Positions 8,781-17,348 of a stretch of DNA of 64,000 nt are shown piece after piece. Source of the DNA: Cysteiniphilum marinum (GTDB lineage: Bacteria; Pseudomonadota; Gammaproteobacteria; Francisellales; Francisellaceae); NCBI RefSeq assembly GCF_014857925.1, contig NZ_JACYVZ010000001.1, positions 62,001-126,000 on the forward strand. Direction: 5' to 3'. The notes under the pieces were generated by a model, which made no database searches, was not told the DNA's origin, and was given only the letters and a program-made list of their open reading frames with translations. The stretch's first letter is position 1; each line of letters opens with the position of its first letter. Position numbers and translations under genes: made by a program.

Positions 8781-9347
8781 TTACCTTGAGTTCTCAGTCT
8801 GATTTAGATCAGTTTTGTTATAATGTGCTTCAGTAATACTTTGCATCTGCATAATAATATTACTTGCTACTTGTGATTGCAGGCTGTTGTAGATTTGCTG
8901 TTGTTGTGAGTTATTACTTAGCTGTTGTGTTGCATTTGTGGTATACGTTTGCTGTGCGGAGTTGGTTTGATCTTTGAGGATAATTTGGTTTTTGTTATTT
9001 AAAATATCATAACTGACGGCATAACTCATGATGTAGTCATTGGAAGAAGCGCCACCGGTGATGCCGACTAGGCGACTACTTTGTGCAGCAGACTTAATGT
9101 GAATGATAATATTAGCCTCTTTGGCGGAAGTCACAATATCAGCACCTGTTGAGGTGACAATGGAGTTTAATGCATTGATAAAGCCAAATTCGTTACCATT
9201 GTAGCTGATATATACTTTTTGCATAAACTTAGGCATGCCCTCGTTCCAACCGCGTAAGTGAAAGCCGCAGCCATAAAGCAAAGTAACAAACAATGCGATA
9301 ACCAGTAATTTAAGATTAACGGTTTTAAAGCGTAAATAATGCATCAT
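8781..9347 (-). CDS. lptE: LPS-assembly lipoprotein LptE
   Basis: LptE is an outer-membrane lipoprotein that plugs the LptD barrel and completes lipopolysaccharide transport to the cell surface. The 188-residue protein has a signal ending in the lipobox LYGC (Cys27), followed by GFHLRGW, the sequence that marks the family. The mature part contains KVYISYNGNEFGFINALNSI and the variable Gln-rich C-terminus. It begins 3 bp after the leuS stop on the same strand, the conserved leuS-lptE order. Unlike E. coli, no holA follows; downstream is the Rpn remnant and the convergent DUF481 gene. Confidence 0.9.
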   Translation of the reverse strand: MMHYLRFKTVNLKLLVIALFVTLLYGCGFHLRGWNEGMPKFMQKVYISYNGNEFGFINALNSIVTSTGADIVTSAKEANIIIHIKSAAQSSRLVGITGGASSNDYIMSYAVSYDILNNKNQIILKDQTNSAQQTYTTNATQQLSNNSQQQQIYNSLQSQVASNIIMQMQSITEAHYNKTDLNQTENSR

Positions 9348-9350
9348 TCA

Positions 9351-11780
9351 TTAGGCTCCAATCACTAGATTCATTAATTTTTTCGGCACGTAAATGGCTT
9401 TTTTAATTGTCTTGCCTTCAAGAAATTTGCTGACCACTTCATCGGCAATAACCATAGCCTCGATTTCTTTGGCAGTAAGTGTGCTTGAGACATCCATCTT
9501 GGTACGCAACTTGCCATTGACTTGTACCACTAGAGTAAAGTTGTCACTGATAAGCGCTTGGTTATCAATTTGCGGGAATCCTGCATTTAAAATATCATCA
9601 CCAAAGTGAAGCTCTGACCACAAAGCTTGTGCAATGTGTGGGGTAAATGGTGCTAATAAACGTAGCAAAATACTCACGCCTTCGGTAATAACAGCGTTGT
9701 TTGTGGCATTTTGTAAACTATTAAAAATCTTCATACATGCTGAAACAACTGTATTAAACTGCATCTTATCAAAATCAAAGAGCGCTTGTTTTAATACGCT
9801 ATAGATTTCAAAGCGTACCTTTTTATCATCGTTACTTAAGTTATTAAGGCTCAAGGTGTGTTGAGGGTCAACCTTGTCATGATGGCTATGAATGTAGCTC
9901 CATATTTTCTTTAAGAATCTGTGCGCGCCTTCCACGCCTGAATCAGACCACTCAAGTGATTGCTCAGGAGGAGCTGCGAACATACTAAATAAACGCACAG
10001 TATCAGCACCATATTGTTCAATCAAAGCTTGCGGGTCAACTGTGTTACCTTTTGACTTTGACATTTTAGCACCATCTTTTAGCACCATACCTTGTGTTAA
10101 TAAGTTATTGAATGGCTCACTACTAGTTACAAGACCAGCGTCACGCATCAGTTTATGGAAAAAGCGCGCATATAACAGATGCATAATCGCATGCTCAATA
10201 CCACCAATATACTGATCGACAGGCAGCCAGTAGTTGGCTTCATCATCAAGCATCTTATCAGCTGTTGGGCAGGTGTAGCGTGCGTAATACCATGAAGACT
10301 CCATAAAAGTGTCAAAGGTGTCTGTTTCACGCGTGGCTTTGCTGCCACATTGTGGGCAGGTTGTTTCGTAAAACTCAGGCATTATTTTAAGAGGTGAGGT
10401 AGCTCCTGTTAATGTGACATCTTGAGGTAGCTTAACAGGTAGGTTTTCTTCCTTTTCAGGGACGATGCCACAGCTTTCACAATGAATCATTGGAATAGGG
10501 CAGCCCCAGTAGCGTTGGCGCGAAACACCCCAGTCGCGAATTCTAAAATTGGTGGTGATCTCGCCTTTGTTATTAGTAATTAAATACTCGGCAATTTTGC
10601 TGAAAGCAGTATCAAAATCAAGACCATCAAATTGACCTGAATTAATCAAAGTGCCTTTTTCAGTAATCGCACCTTTGCTAAGGTCAGTGTTACCCTCAGT
10701 CGTTTTGATGACTTGTTTTAATGGAATGTTGTATTTATGTGCAAATTCCCAATCACGCTCATCGTGCGCAGGTACTGACATCACAGCTCCTGTGCCATAA
10801 CTCATTAAGACAAAGTTGGCAATCCAGACTTCAACCTTATCACCAGTGATGGGATGTGTTGCATAAAAAGGTGTTTTAATGCCAAGTTTTTCTTGTGTGG
10901 CAAGATCTGCTTCCATAGTTGAAGTTTGCTGGCATTGTTTAATAAACTCAGCAATCTCAGTACTATCTTCAGCAGCTTGTAACGCAAGCGGGTGCTCAGC
11001 AGAAATTGCTAAATAAGTGACACCCATTAAGGTATCAGGGCGTGTGGTGAAAACATCAAGTTTAGTGCCGTTGACATCAAATGTTACCGTTGTACCTTTA
11101 GATTTGCCAATCCAATTAGTCTGCATGATTTTAACCGCATCAGGCCAACCCTTTAGTTTGTCTAGATCTTGTAAAAGCTCATCGGCATAGTCGGTGATTT
11201 TAACAAACCATTGAGGGATTTCTTTTTTCTCAACGAGTGCACCTGAGCGCCACCCACGACCATCAACAACTTGTTCATTGGCAAGAACAGTCTGATCAAC
11301 GGGATCCCAGTTAACTACTGAGTTTTTGCGATAGACTAAGCCTTTGTTGTAAAGCTCAATAAAAAACCACTGTTCCCACTTGTAATAACTATCATCACAT
11401 GTTGCAAGCTCGCGATCCCAGTCATAACCAAAGCCTAAAGATTGTAACTGCTTTTTCATATAAGCAACATTGCTATATGTCCAATCAGCAGGTGCTTTTT
11501 GATGTTTGATAGCAGCATTTTCAGCGGGCAAACCAAAGGCATCCCAACCCATTGGTTGCAATACATTTTTACCAAGCATGCGTTGATAGCGGCTAACGAC
11601 ATCACCTAGGGTATAATTACGCACGTGCCCCATATGTAATGTGCCACTTGGATAGGGTAGCATTGATAAGCTATAAAATTTTTCTTTGCTAGTATTTTTG
11701 ACGGCTTTAAAAGATTGATTATCTTGCCAGAAGGCTTGGATTTGCTTTTCTAATTGGGTGAAATCATAAGTTTGTTGCAT
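9351..11780 (-). CDS. leuS: Leucyl-tRNA synthetase
   Basis: This class I synthetase charges tRNA-Leu in the cytoplasm. The HIGH motif appears as HMGH in [21 protein letters not shown] (near residue 50) and the KMSKS loop as [14 protein letters not shown] (near 572). Between them lie the CP1 editing domain ([34 protein letters not shown]) and a cysteine knuckle ([19 protein letters not shown]). The frame extends 12 bp further upstream to a TTG at 11792, but the ATG at 11780 has GGA at a suitable distance and is preferred (809 residues). The length is slightly below E. coli LeuS (860). Heads an operon with lptE. Confidence 0.97.
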   Translation of the reverse strand: MQQTYDFTQLEKQIQAFWQDNQSFKAVKNTSKEKFYSLSMLPYPSGTLHMGHVRNYTLGDVVSRYQRMLGKNVLQPMGWDAFGLPAENAAIKHQKAPADWTYSNVAYMKKQLQSLGFGYDWDRELATCDDSYYKWEQWFFIELYNKGLVYRKNSVVNWDPVDQTVLANEQVVDGRGWRSGALVEKKEIPQWFVKITDYADELLQDLDKLKGWPDAVKIMQTNWIGKSKGTTVTFDVNGTKLDVFTTRPDTLMGVTYLAISAEHPLALQAAEDSTEIAEFIKQCQQTSTMEADLATQEKLGIKTPFYATHPITGDKVEVWIANFVLMSYGTGAVMSVPAHDERDWEFAHKYNIPLKQVIKTTEGNTDLSKGAITEKGTLINSGQFDGLDFDTAFSKIAEYLITNNKGEITTNFRIRDWGVSRQRYWGCPIPMIHCESCGIVPEKEENLPVKLPQDVTLTGATSPLKIMPEFYETTCPQCGSKATRETDTFDTFMESSWYYARYTCPTADKMLDDEANYWLPVDQYIGGIEHAIMHLLYARFFHKLMRDAGLVTSSEPFNNLLTQGMVLKDGAKMSKSKGNTVDPQALIEQYGADTVRLFSMFAAPPEQSLEWSDSGVEGAHRFLKKIWSYIHSHHDKVDPQHTLSLNNLSNDDKKVRFEIYSVLKQALFDFDKMQFNTVVSACMKIFNSLQNATNNAVITEGVSILLRLLAPFTPHIAQALWSELHFGDDILNAGFPQIDNQALISDNFTLVVQVNGKLRTKMDVSSTLTAKEIEAMVIADEVVSKFLEGKTIKKAIYVPKKLMNLVIGA

Positions 11781-12001
11781 TCTATTATCCAATTGTATGT
11801 TCTAAGTAGCGGTATTAAGTATTTAATAAACTGACAGTATGTTAGCGAAATTTTTAAGAAACGACTAGTGTCAATAGTGTTTATCTTGCGTTACTGTTAT
11901 TAATGCTTTAACTTTTATCGCGCGGAGTCTAACTATTAATGTTTGCATTGCTCTGTTTTGAGGCTAAAATATGGATATAGTCATTATAGGTGGTCATTTT
12001 T

Positions 12002-12226
12002 ATGAGTAAGCAGATTTCTAAATCAAATTTTAAAACACATGCTTTAGAGTGTTTCCGTACAATAGAAAGAACAGGGCAGCCATTTATTATCACAAATCAT
12101 GGTAAACCGTCATTAATGGTCTCATTAATAAAAAAGAAAATGCCTTTGGATGTGTTGAAAGACTCCGTAATGAAATTTGAAAATCCAACTAAGCCGGTGG
12201 CAGATAATGATTGGGATCTGGCGTAA
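12002..12226 (+). CDS. Phd/YefM-type antitoxin
   Basis: A 74-residue protein: MSKQISKSNFKTHALECFRTIERTGQPFIITNHGKPSLMV and so on. The N-terminal half matches the Phd/YefM DNA-binding fold (SKSNFKTHALECFR, then ITNHGKPSLMVSL). The acidic C-terminus ending in DNDWDLA is the expected toxin-wrapping tail. Such antitoxins bind their own promoter and neutralise the toxin encoded next. A GTG at 11990 is in frame, but AGGTGG at 11987-11992 is better placed for the ATG at 12002. The stop codon is followed immediately by the toxin ATG, a coupled arrangement. VapB-type AbrB or MazE folds are less likely given the Phd-like sequence. Confidence 0.82.
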   Translation: MSKQISKSNFKTHALECFRTIERTGQPFIITNHGKPSLMVSLIKKKMPLDVLKDSVMKFENPTKPVADNDWDLA

Positions 12227-12631
12227 ATGGATATTGTCTTGGATACGCATATTTTAGTTTGGTGGGTTGATGGTAACGATAAGCTAAGCACTAAAGCAGT
12301 AAACGCTATTAATAAGGCTCAGCAAGAGAAAAGTCGAATTCTATTATCGTCGATTACAGCGTGGGAAATTTGTATGCTAATTAACAAAGGAAGGTTAAGT
12401 TTACGTATTGATATTAGAAAATGGCTTGAAACAGTGCAAATGATAGATTGTGTTGAGTTTGTCCCCGTTACCAATGAGATAGCAATGACTTCGACATCTT
12501 TACCAAATTTTGATTACCATAAAGATCCTGCTGATCGTATGATTATTGCAACTGCAAGTATTTATGGTGCAATATTAATAACAGCGGATGAAACAATACG
12601 TAGTTATGAGCACGTCAGAACGCTCTTTTAA
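12227..12631 (+). CDS. vapC: PIN-domain toxin, VapC family
   Basis: A 134-residue PIN-domain ribonuclease. The N-terminal strand with the first acidic residue is MDIVLDTHILVWW (Asp6). The central helix contains SSITAWEICMLINKGRL (conserved Glu), and the third acidic cluster is YHKDPADRMIIATA, followed by the closing strand AILITADETI. These are the metal-binding positions of PIN nucleases, and the sequence resembles the Sll0205-like/VapC subgroup usually paired with Phd antitoxins. Free toxin would cleave RNA, often tRNA, and stop growth. It starts at the base after the antitoxin stop, so synthesis is coupled. Confidence 0.88.
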   Translation: MDIVLDTHILVWWVDGNDKLSTKAVNAINKAQQEKSRILLSSITAWEICMLINKGRLSLRIDIRKWLETVQMIDCVEFVPVTNEIAMTSTSLPNFDYHKDPADRMIIATASIYGAILITADETIRSYEHVRTLF

Positions 12632-12663
12632 AATAAAACATTAATAAAAACAAAGGAAACAAG

Positions 12664-13407
12664 ATGAAAGGAAAATATATAGCATTACTCGCTTCAATGT
12701 CTGTAATTACCAGTATCGGGTTATCACAAGCTTCAACTGATCAAGCTTCAGTGAAGTCGTATAATGATCAAACAATTGCTAGAATGCATAAAGCGCACAA
12801 TCTGTATTCACCCGTTGGTTATTGGTTGCAGTATACCGATGATGGCAAACAAGCACAGTCAATTTTACAAGTTTACAAAGGTAAAGATGGCAAGCTTGAA
12901 GGTAAGATTATTGTGCCTTTTGTTAATATTGTTGATGACAAAAAACAAGTGCCTGATGTCTCGTGCAAAAACTGTGGCAAGGGTGATGAAAATGGGTATA
13001 AGTTTGACTATTCAAGCTATCCAAACAATCAAGTGCAAGGCTTGAAAATGATGTGGAGTTTTGACAAGGATGGTGACAAAGATGGATCAGATGGAGCGTT
13101 ATATGAAGATGGTTCAATCTTGGATCCATCCAGTGGCAAAGTCTATAGTTGCAAGATTCAAACACAAGAAAATGGCAAAAAGCTCTATGTGCGTGGTTAT
13201 GTTGGTTTCTCATTGTTTGGGCGCACGCAATATTGGTACCGTATTGATCAACAGGAAGCATTGCAATGTGCTAAAGTCTGTGGTTTAACTAAAAATGGGC
13301 ATTATACTTATGCTGACAAAACAGGAAAAATTACCAATGAAAAATTATGGCAGCAATGTTCAACGATTACGTTAAAAGCCAATGGTTTGTGTAACTTTGA
13401 TGCTTAA
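12664..13407 (+). CDS. Secreted DUF2147 protein
   Basis: The 247-residue protein has an N-terminal signal (MKGKYIALLASMSVITSIGLSQAS). A DUF2147 domain follows (about 35-190) with SPVGYWLQYTDDGKQAQSILQVYKG, then CKNCGKGDENGYK, LYEDGSILDPSSGKVYSCKIQ and LYVRGYVGFSLFGRTQYWYRI. These match the family landmarks G.W...d, the CxxC-type loop, the G.I.DP..GK.Y signature and the R.f.G....grtq.w.r ending. The function is unknown; members are exported lipocalin-like proteins of proteobacteria. A C-terminal extension of about 50 residues contains three more cysteines (QALQCAKVCG, QQCSTIT). A GGAAACAAG site precedes the start 32 bp after vapC. Confidence 0.8.
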   Translation: MKGKYIALLASMSVITSIGLSQASTDQASVKSYNDQTIARMHKAHNLYSPVGYWLQYTDDGKQAQSILQVYKGKDGKLEGKIIVPFVNIVDDKKQVPDVSCKNCGKGDENGYKFDYSSYPNNQVQGLKMMWSFDKDGDKDGSDGALYEDGSILDPSSGKVYSCKIQTQENGKKLYVRGYVGFSLFGRTQYWYRIDQQEALQCAKVCGLTKNGHYTYADKTGKITNEKLWQQCSTITLKANGLCNFDA

Positions 13408-13533
13408 TTGTAACGTTTATGATCAAAAAATAAAAATTAGCTGTGTGTAGAATAAATAAAATTTGAAAGTGAGATTTTTTTTCAATAGAATCTCGGTTGA
13501 ATTTTGGATTCTAAGGATTATGGAGTGAATACG

Positions 13534-14163
13534 ATGAATATGAAAGAAAAGTTAAAAACCAAATCAATTTATATGCTACCGGCATTATTATCTGTTGGTT
13601 TACTCGCAGGCTGTGCAAGTTCTGGCAATAATGTTAGCTATGTAGATCCACAGGGTGTCGATACGACATCGATTAATTTCAACTCAACAGATTTGCAAAC
13701 GACAACGCAGAAAATGGTTGGTGGCATGCTCGCATCTCCAGCGATTGCACGCATTACAGCGGGTGGTAAGCAACCGGTTGTATTCTTTAGTACGATTAAG
13801 AATGAAACCGCAGAGCATATTAATACAGGCATGCTAGCGAATACCGTGTCAACTGAGATTATCAATAGTGGTAAATTCCAGTTCACTGATATGTCGCAAG
13901 TCAAGCAAATGAAAGAACAAATGGATTATCAATCGGAATCTGGTATGGTCGATCAAGCAACAGCGACAAAAATGGGCCAACAAATCGGTGCACAATATAT
14001 GATTTATGGCAGCATTGCCGATATGCAATCGATGAATAGTGATCAGCACTCTTTATTTTATTTGATTACGTTAAAAATGATCGATCTAAAAACAGGCATT
14101 ATTGTTTGGCAAGATCAAAAACAGATTCGCAAAGTACAAAAGCGCAGCTCTTTTGGCTGGTAG
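13534..14163 (+). CDS. lpoB: LpoB-like lipoprotein (penicillin-binding protein activator family)
   Basis: From ATG 13534 (GGAG at 13522-13525) the protein has 209 residues. It is a lipoprotein with lipobox LLAGC (Cys27) and a C-terminal domain similar to LpoB/COG3417: PVVFFSTIKNETAEHINTGM, NSGKFQFTDMSQV, TKMGQQIGAQYMIYGSIADM and LKMIDLKTGIIVWQDQKQIRK. In Enterobacteria LpoB reaches through peptidoglycan to activate PBP1B. Here the gene heads a four-gene lipoprotein cluster unlike the E. coli lpoB context, so the partner may differ. It ends ..RSSFGW-TAG, a natural-looking end. The longer frame beginning at a TTG (13504) is less likely because it lacks a placed ribosome-binding site. Confidence 0.75.
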   Translation: MNMKEKLKTKSIYMLPALLSVGLLAGCASSGNNVSYVDPQGVDTTSINFNSTDLQTTTQKMVGGMLASPAIARITAGGKQPVVFFSTIKNETAEHINTGMLANTVSTEIINSGKFQFTDMSQVKQMKEQMDYQSESGMVDQATATKMGQQIGAQYMIYGSIADMQSMNSDQHSLFYLITLKMIDLKTGIIVWQDQKQIRKVQKRSSFGW

Positions 14164-14169
14164 TTCTAG

Positions 14170-14694
14170 TTATCTTATGCACAATTTGGTTATCAACGTC
14201 GTGGTTCAGCTAACTCTTTGGATATCGCAGTAGCGCAAGCACGTGCAGTTGCTGAAGCAAACTATGCTAATTTCTTAAATTCATCAATGACGACCAGTCA
14301 GTTAACAAAATTAGGTAGAGAAAGTGCGGAATATGTATTTAGAAATCTCATTACGGGTAAAGAAAACATTAAATCAACAAACAACCTAATTAATATACTT
14401 GATAGTGAAATTGAAAACACGGCAAGCACCTCACTATCAGGTGTTCAAGTGGCAAAAACATGGCGTTATACACAAAAAGGCAACAATGATGCTGTCTATG
14501 GTGTTGTGCTTGCATGGTCGCCAACAAGTATGCATTTGGCGCAGAGCGTTAAAGATTTTAATGTAAATGCATATAATCAAGCACAGCAAAAACACCATGC
14601 TAATAATACAAACGTGGCAAATAAACAAAATAAAGAAAACAGTAAAGCGATTGTGAGCGAGAGTGAAGACAATCCTTATTTACATCAGTTTTAA
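14170..14694 (+). CDS. Putative envelope protein of the LpoB cluster, N-terminus apparently lost
   Basis: This frame continues in phase with the LpoB-like gene after two TAG codons (14161 and 14167). It codes clearly from about AQFGYQRRGSANSLDIAVAQ through ARAVAEANYANFLNSS and VQVAKTWRYTQKGNNDAVYG to a polar tail ending NPYLHQF. The helix with repeated alanines followed by a two-strand motif loosely recalls LPP20/FlgT-N-type domains. No in-frame ATG or GTG, signal peptide or ribosome-binding site is found; the first possible start is TTG 14218. It may be an exported protein that lost its 5' end, or one gene split by nonsense mutations. Function unknown. Confidence 0.45.
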   Translation, partial: LSYAQFGYQRRGSANSLDIAVAQARAVAEANYANFLNSSMTTSQLTKLGRESAEYVFRNLITGKENIKSTNNLINILDSEIENTASTSLSGVQVAKTWRYTQKGNNDAVYGVVLAWSPTSMHLAQSVKDFNVNAYNQAQQKHHANNTNVANKQNKENSKAIVSESEDNPYLHQF

Positions 14695-14707
14695 GTGAGA
14701 ATCGATA

Positions 14708-15916
14708 ATGATTAAAAAAACGATATTAGCACTTTCATTGCTTCCTGCTGCGCTTTTTGCACAGGTGACGGAAGTATCAAAAAATGTCACAGGTGTTGGT
14801 AAGACTTATGACAAGGCTTTAAAAAGCGCCTTAGTGCAAGCAGTATCACAGGTCAACGGTGTCGATGTGTCATCAATTGAGCAGTCGATTAATAAAACCT
14901 TTGATGCGAATATTGATGCTAAAAGCAGTGATTATGGTGATTTAAAGGCAGATGTTAAGCTATCAAAAAGCTATGAATCGAGTATTAAAACCGCAACCAA
15001 AGGCTTAATCAATGGTTATGATGTGATTGATAGCAAAGAGGTTGATGGTGTATGGCAGCTAACGGTTGTTGTCAAAATGAGTGAATATCAAAGTGTTGAT
15101 GAGCGTGAGAAACTCAAGCTTTACTCGATTGCGTTAACACCTTTTCATTTCATGCCTGGATCAATTAATGGCCTAATCGGTTTAGAGCAAGTAAAACCAA
15201 TGATTCAAGAGGCATTGCAAAATCAGTTTGTCCAGTCACGCAAGTTTAATGTGGTCAGTCGTAGTGCTGAAGATTTTGGCGCATATAAGGATGAAATGTC
15301 CGTGTTAGAATCAGGGCATGCTAAGCCAGCTGAAAAAGCGCGTATTAAGCAGTTGATTGGTGCTGATTTTATGGTGGTTGGTGATATTGCAAGCTTTGAT
15401 TTTTATCAAACCAAAAAAGAATTTTATGGTGAGGCTTTCAAAACATGGCATGTTGGTTTGGTCATTAACTATCGCGTCATTGAAACGGCAACGATGGCGA
15501 TTAAATGGTCAGATAGTGTTAAAGTTTATTTGCCATCATCGGATGTTGCAAAAGAGATGAACTCAGAAGACACAGCGGTAAATGCGATCGCACAGTCTTT
15601 GTTTGACAAAGCAGGACAAAAAATTGCTAATGAAGTGATTGGGTTAATTTACCCATTGACGATATTAACCGTTCAGGGTGGTGATATTTATCTTAATCAA
15701 GGTGGTGATCGTGTGCAGGTTGGTCAAAAATTTGAAGTCCATGCTAAAGCGGATGCGGTCATTGATCCAAGTACGGGGGAGCATATTCCAATACAAGGTA
15801 AAAAGCTTGCTGAGCTTGAAGTGACGAGTGTGACACCCAAATATGCAATAGCAAAAGTGATCTCAGGTCAGGCTAGTAAGGTTGTCAGGGGTTTACAAGT
15901 TTATCCTGCAAAGTAG
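14708..15916 (+). CDS. Exported CsgG/FlgT-like protein
   Basis: A 402-residue protein with signal MIKKTILALSLLPAALFAQ. The N-terminal domain (about 20-125: NVTGVGKTYDKALKSALVQA, VDGVWQLTVVVKM) resembles the FlgT/LPP20 N-terminal fold. The central CsgG-like domain (about 140-290) has YSIALTPFHFMPGS, QSRKFNVVSRSAEDFG, IGADFMVVGDIASFDFY and an AIKWSDS strand. A small C-terminal domain (about 310-400) contains GGDIYLNQGGDRVQVGQKFE, similar to the FlgT C-terminal barrel. FlgT builds the flagellar H-ring in Vibrio and CsgG is the curli secretion pore, but no flagellar or curli gene is present here. The call is therefore structural only. It starts 13 bp after the previous frame. Confidence 0.6.
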   Translation: MIKKTILALSLLPAALFAQVTEVSKNVTGVGKTYDKALKSALVQAVSQVNGVDVSSIEQSINKTFDANIDAKSSDYGDLKADVKLSKSYESSIKTATKGLINGYDVIDSKEVDGVWQLTVVVKMSEYQSVDEREKLKLYSIALTPFHFMPGSINGLIGLEQVKPMIQEALQNQFVQSRKFNVVSRSAEDFGAYKDEMSVLESGHAKPAEKARIKQLIGADFMVVGDIASFDFYQTKKEFYGEAFKTWHVGLVINYRVIETATMAIKWSDSVKVYLPSSDVAKEMNSEDTAVNAIAQSLFDKAGQKIANEVIGLIYPLTILTVQGGDIYLNQGGDRVQVGQKFEVHAKADAVIDPSTGEHIPIQGKKLAELEVTSVTPKYAIAKVISGQASKVVRGLQVYPAK

Positions 15917-15934
15917 TGAGTTTGGATTAAGGTA

Positions 15935-17323
15935 ATGGCAGAAATAATTAAAAATAGCACATTAAGTCTATTGTGTATTAGTGCGTTAATGTTATCAGGG
16001 TGTGCGACTTTTTCAGCGTCCTACCCCGAAAAAATGAAGCAAGTAAAGGCAGATGCTGCAAGTGGTAATGTGTCTGAAGCGCAAAAAGCATTTGTTGAAG
16101 AGTTTGGTGATAAATCGACAACTGATAACTTATACTTGTTAGAGCAGGCGCGCTTAGCGCAACTAAATGGTAATGTCGCCGAGTCTAAAAAAGATTATCA
16201 AGCAGTCATTCAAACCGTGGCAACGAGTAAAATGGCAGCGAAAGTTCAAGTATCTAAAATGTTAGAGAATATGGGCGCGGTACTCACCAATGATCGTGAG
16301 CTACCATTTTCAACGCCTGATTATGCAATGACATTTTTATATCCGTATCAAGCATTAAATTATTTATCTGAGAATGATCTAAGTGGCGCATTAGTCGCTA
16401 TTCGTCAATTAAGTAATGCGCAATATTGGACATATCAGCAAAAGTTAATGGCAGGAGACTTGCAAAATAAATACCAAAAAGACACAAGTAAAGCAGGAAT
16501 TAGCGAGGATAAACTAGGGCTTAACAAATCAACTGAAATCAATCAGATGTTTAGTGCAGTCAAAGATGCCAGTAATGCCTATGAAAATGGCTTTGGTTAT
16601 TATTTGGCGAGTATTTTATACCAAGCATTTGATGATAATTACAATAATGCCTTTGTCTCGATTAAAGATGCCAAAAGACTTTTGCCGGATAACCCTTATG
16701 TCTTGAGGACTTATAAAGAGATTGAGCGCGGCTTTAATGGTGGTAATGCTTATGAATCTGGTAAAGGGCGTTTGGTTGTGCTTTATGAGCAAGGTTTTGT
16801 CACTCCACGACAGGCATTTAAACTGCCACTGTTTTTAGGGAAGCTTGGTTTGCAAGAAGTTGCAGTAGCCTACTATCCTTCAAAATATACTTTATTGCCC
16901 GCAAAAGACTTATATATCACGCAAGATAAAAAAATTATCGACAAAGGACAGACTTCATTGTTGGTGAATACCACACAAATGGCAATGAAGTCATTAACTG
17001 AACAGTACCCTGCGATTATTACCCGTGAAGTAATTCGTTTGGTTGTGAAATCACTGGCAACTTATGAGGCGAGTAATCAAGCAGGTGGTTGGGGTTTGTT
17101 GGCAGGGTCCATTTATAGCTTTATGACCGCACAAGCCGATGAGCGCAGTTGGCTTTTGTTGCCTAATAATATTCAACTATTTGAGCAGCAATATACGCCA
17201 GGAAAATATACGCTAGATATTGCATTAAAAGAGACACCAGTTGACATTAAGTCGAATAAAACAACCTTACTATGGATTGTAAATATGGGTGATTTCACGA
17301 AAGTATATCATTTTATTATTTAA
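15935..17323 (+). CDS. COG3014-type lipoprotein with TPR-like repeats
   Basis: A 462-residue lipoprotein with signal MAEIIKNSTLSLLCISALML and lipobox LSGC (Cys23). The region of about 40-270 is helical and repeat-rich (AQLNGNVAESKKDYQAVIQ, LYPYQALNYLSENDLSGALVAI, YNNAFVSIKDAKRLLPDNPY), typical of tetratricopeptide hairpins. The C-terminal half is beta-rich, with a conserved-looking GKGRLVVLYEQGFVTPRQAFKLPL. The pattern matches the uncharacterised COG3014 family, which recurs next to LpoB (COG3417)-like genes in several gammaproteobacteria. Last gene of the four-gene cluster, 18 bp after the CsgG/FlgT-like gene. Probably an outer-membrane-anchored periplasmic scaffold; function unknown. Confidence 0.65.
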   Translation: MAEIIKNSTLSLLCISALMLSGCATFSASYPEKMKQVKADAASGNVSEAQKAFVEEFGDKSTTDNLYLLEQARLAQLNGNVAESKKDYQAVIQTVATSKMAAKVQVSKMLENMGAVLTNDRELPFSTPDYAMTFLYPYQALNYLSENDLSGALVAIRQLSNAQYWTYQQKLMAGDLQNKYQKDTSKAGISEDKLGLNKSTEINQMFSAVKDASNAYENGFGYYLASILYQAFDDNYNNAFVSIKDAKRLLPDNPYVLRTYKEIERGFNGGNAYESGKGRLVVLYEQGFVTPRQAFKLPLFLGKLGLQEVAVAYYPSKYTLLPAKDLYITQDKKIIDKGQTSLLVNTTQMAMKSLTEQYPAIITREVIRLVVKSLATYEASNQAGGWGLLAGSIYSFMTAQADERSWLLLPNNIQLFEQQYTPGKYTLDIALKETPVDIKSNKTTLLWIVNMGDFTKVYHFII

Positions 17324-17348
17324 GATTTAGAAGATAGAAGGGGATAAC

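Noticed and set aside
12923-13261. 112-codon minus-strand frame inside the DUF2147 gene
   Set aside because: The His/Cys-rich composition follows from the complementary strand of a conserved domain.
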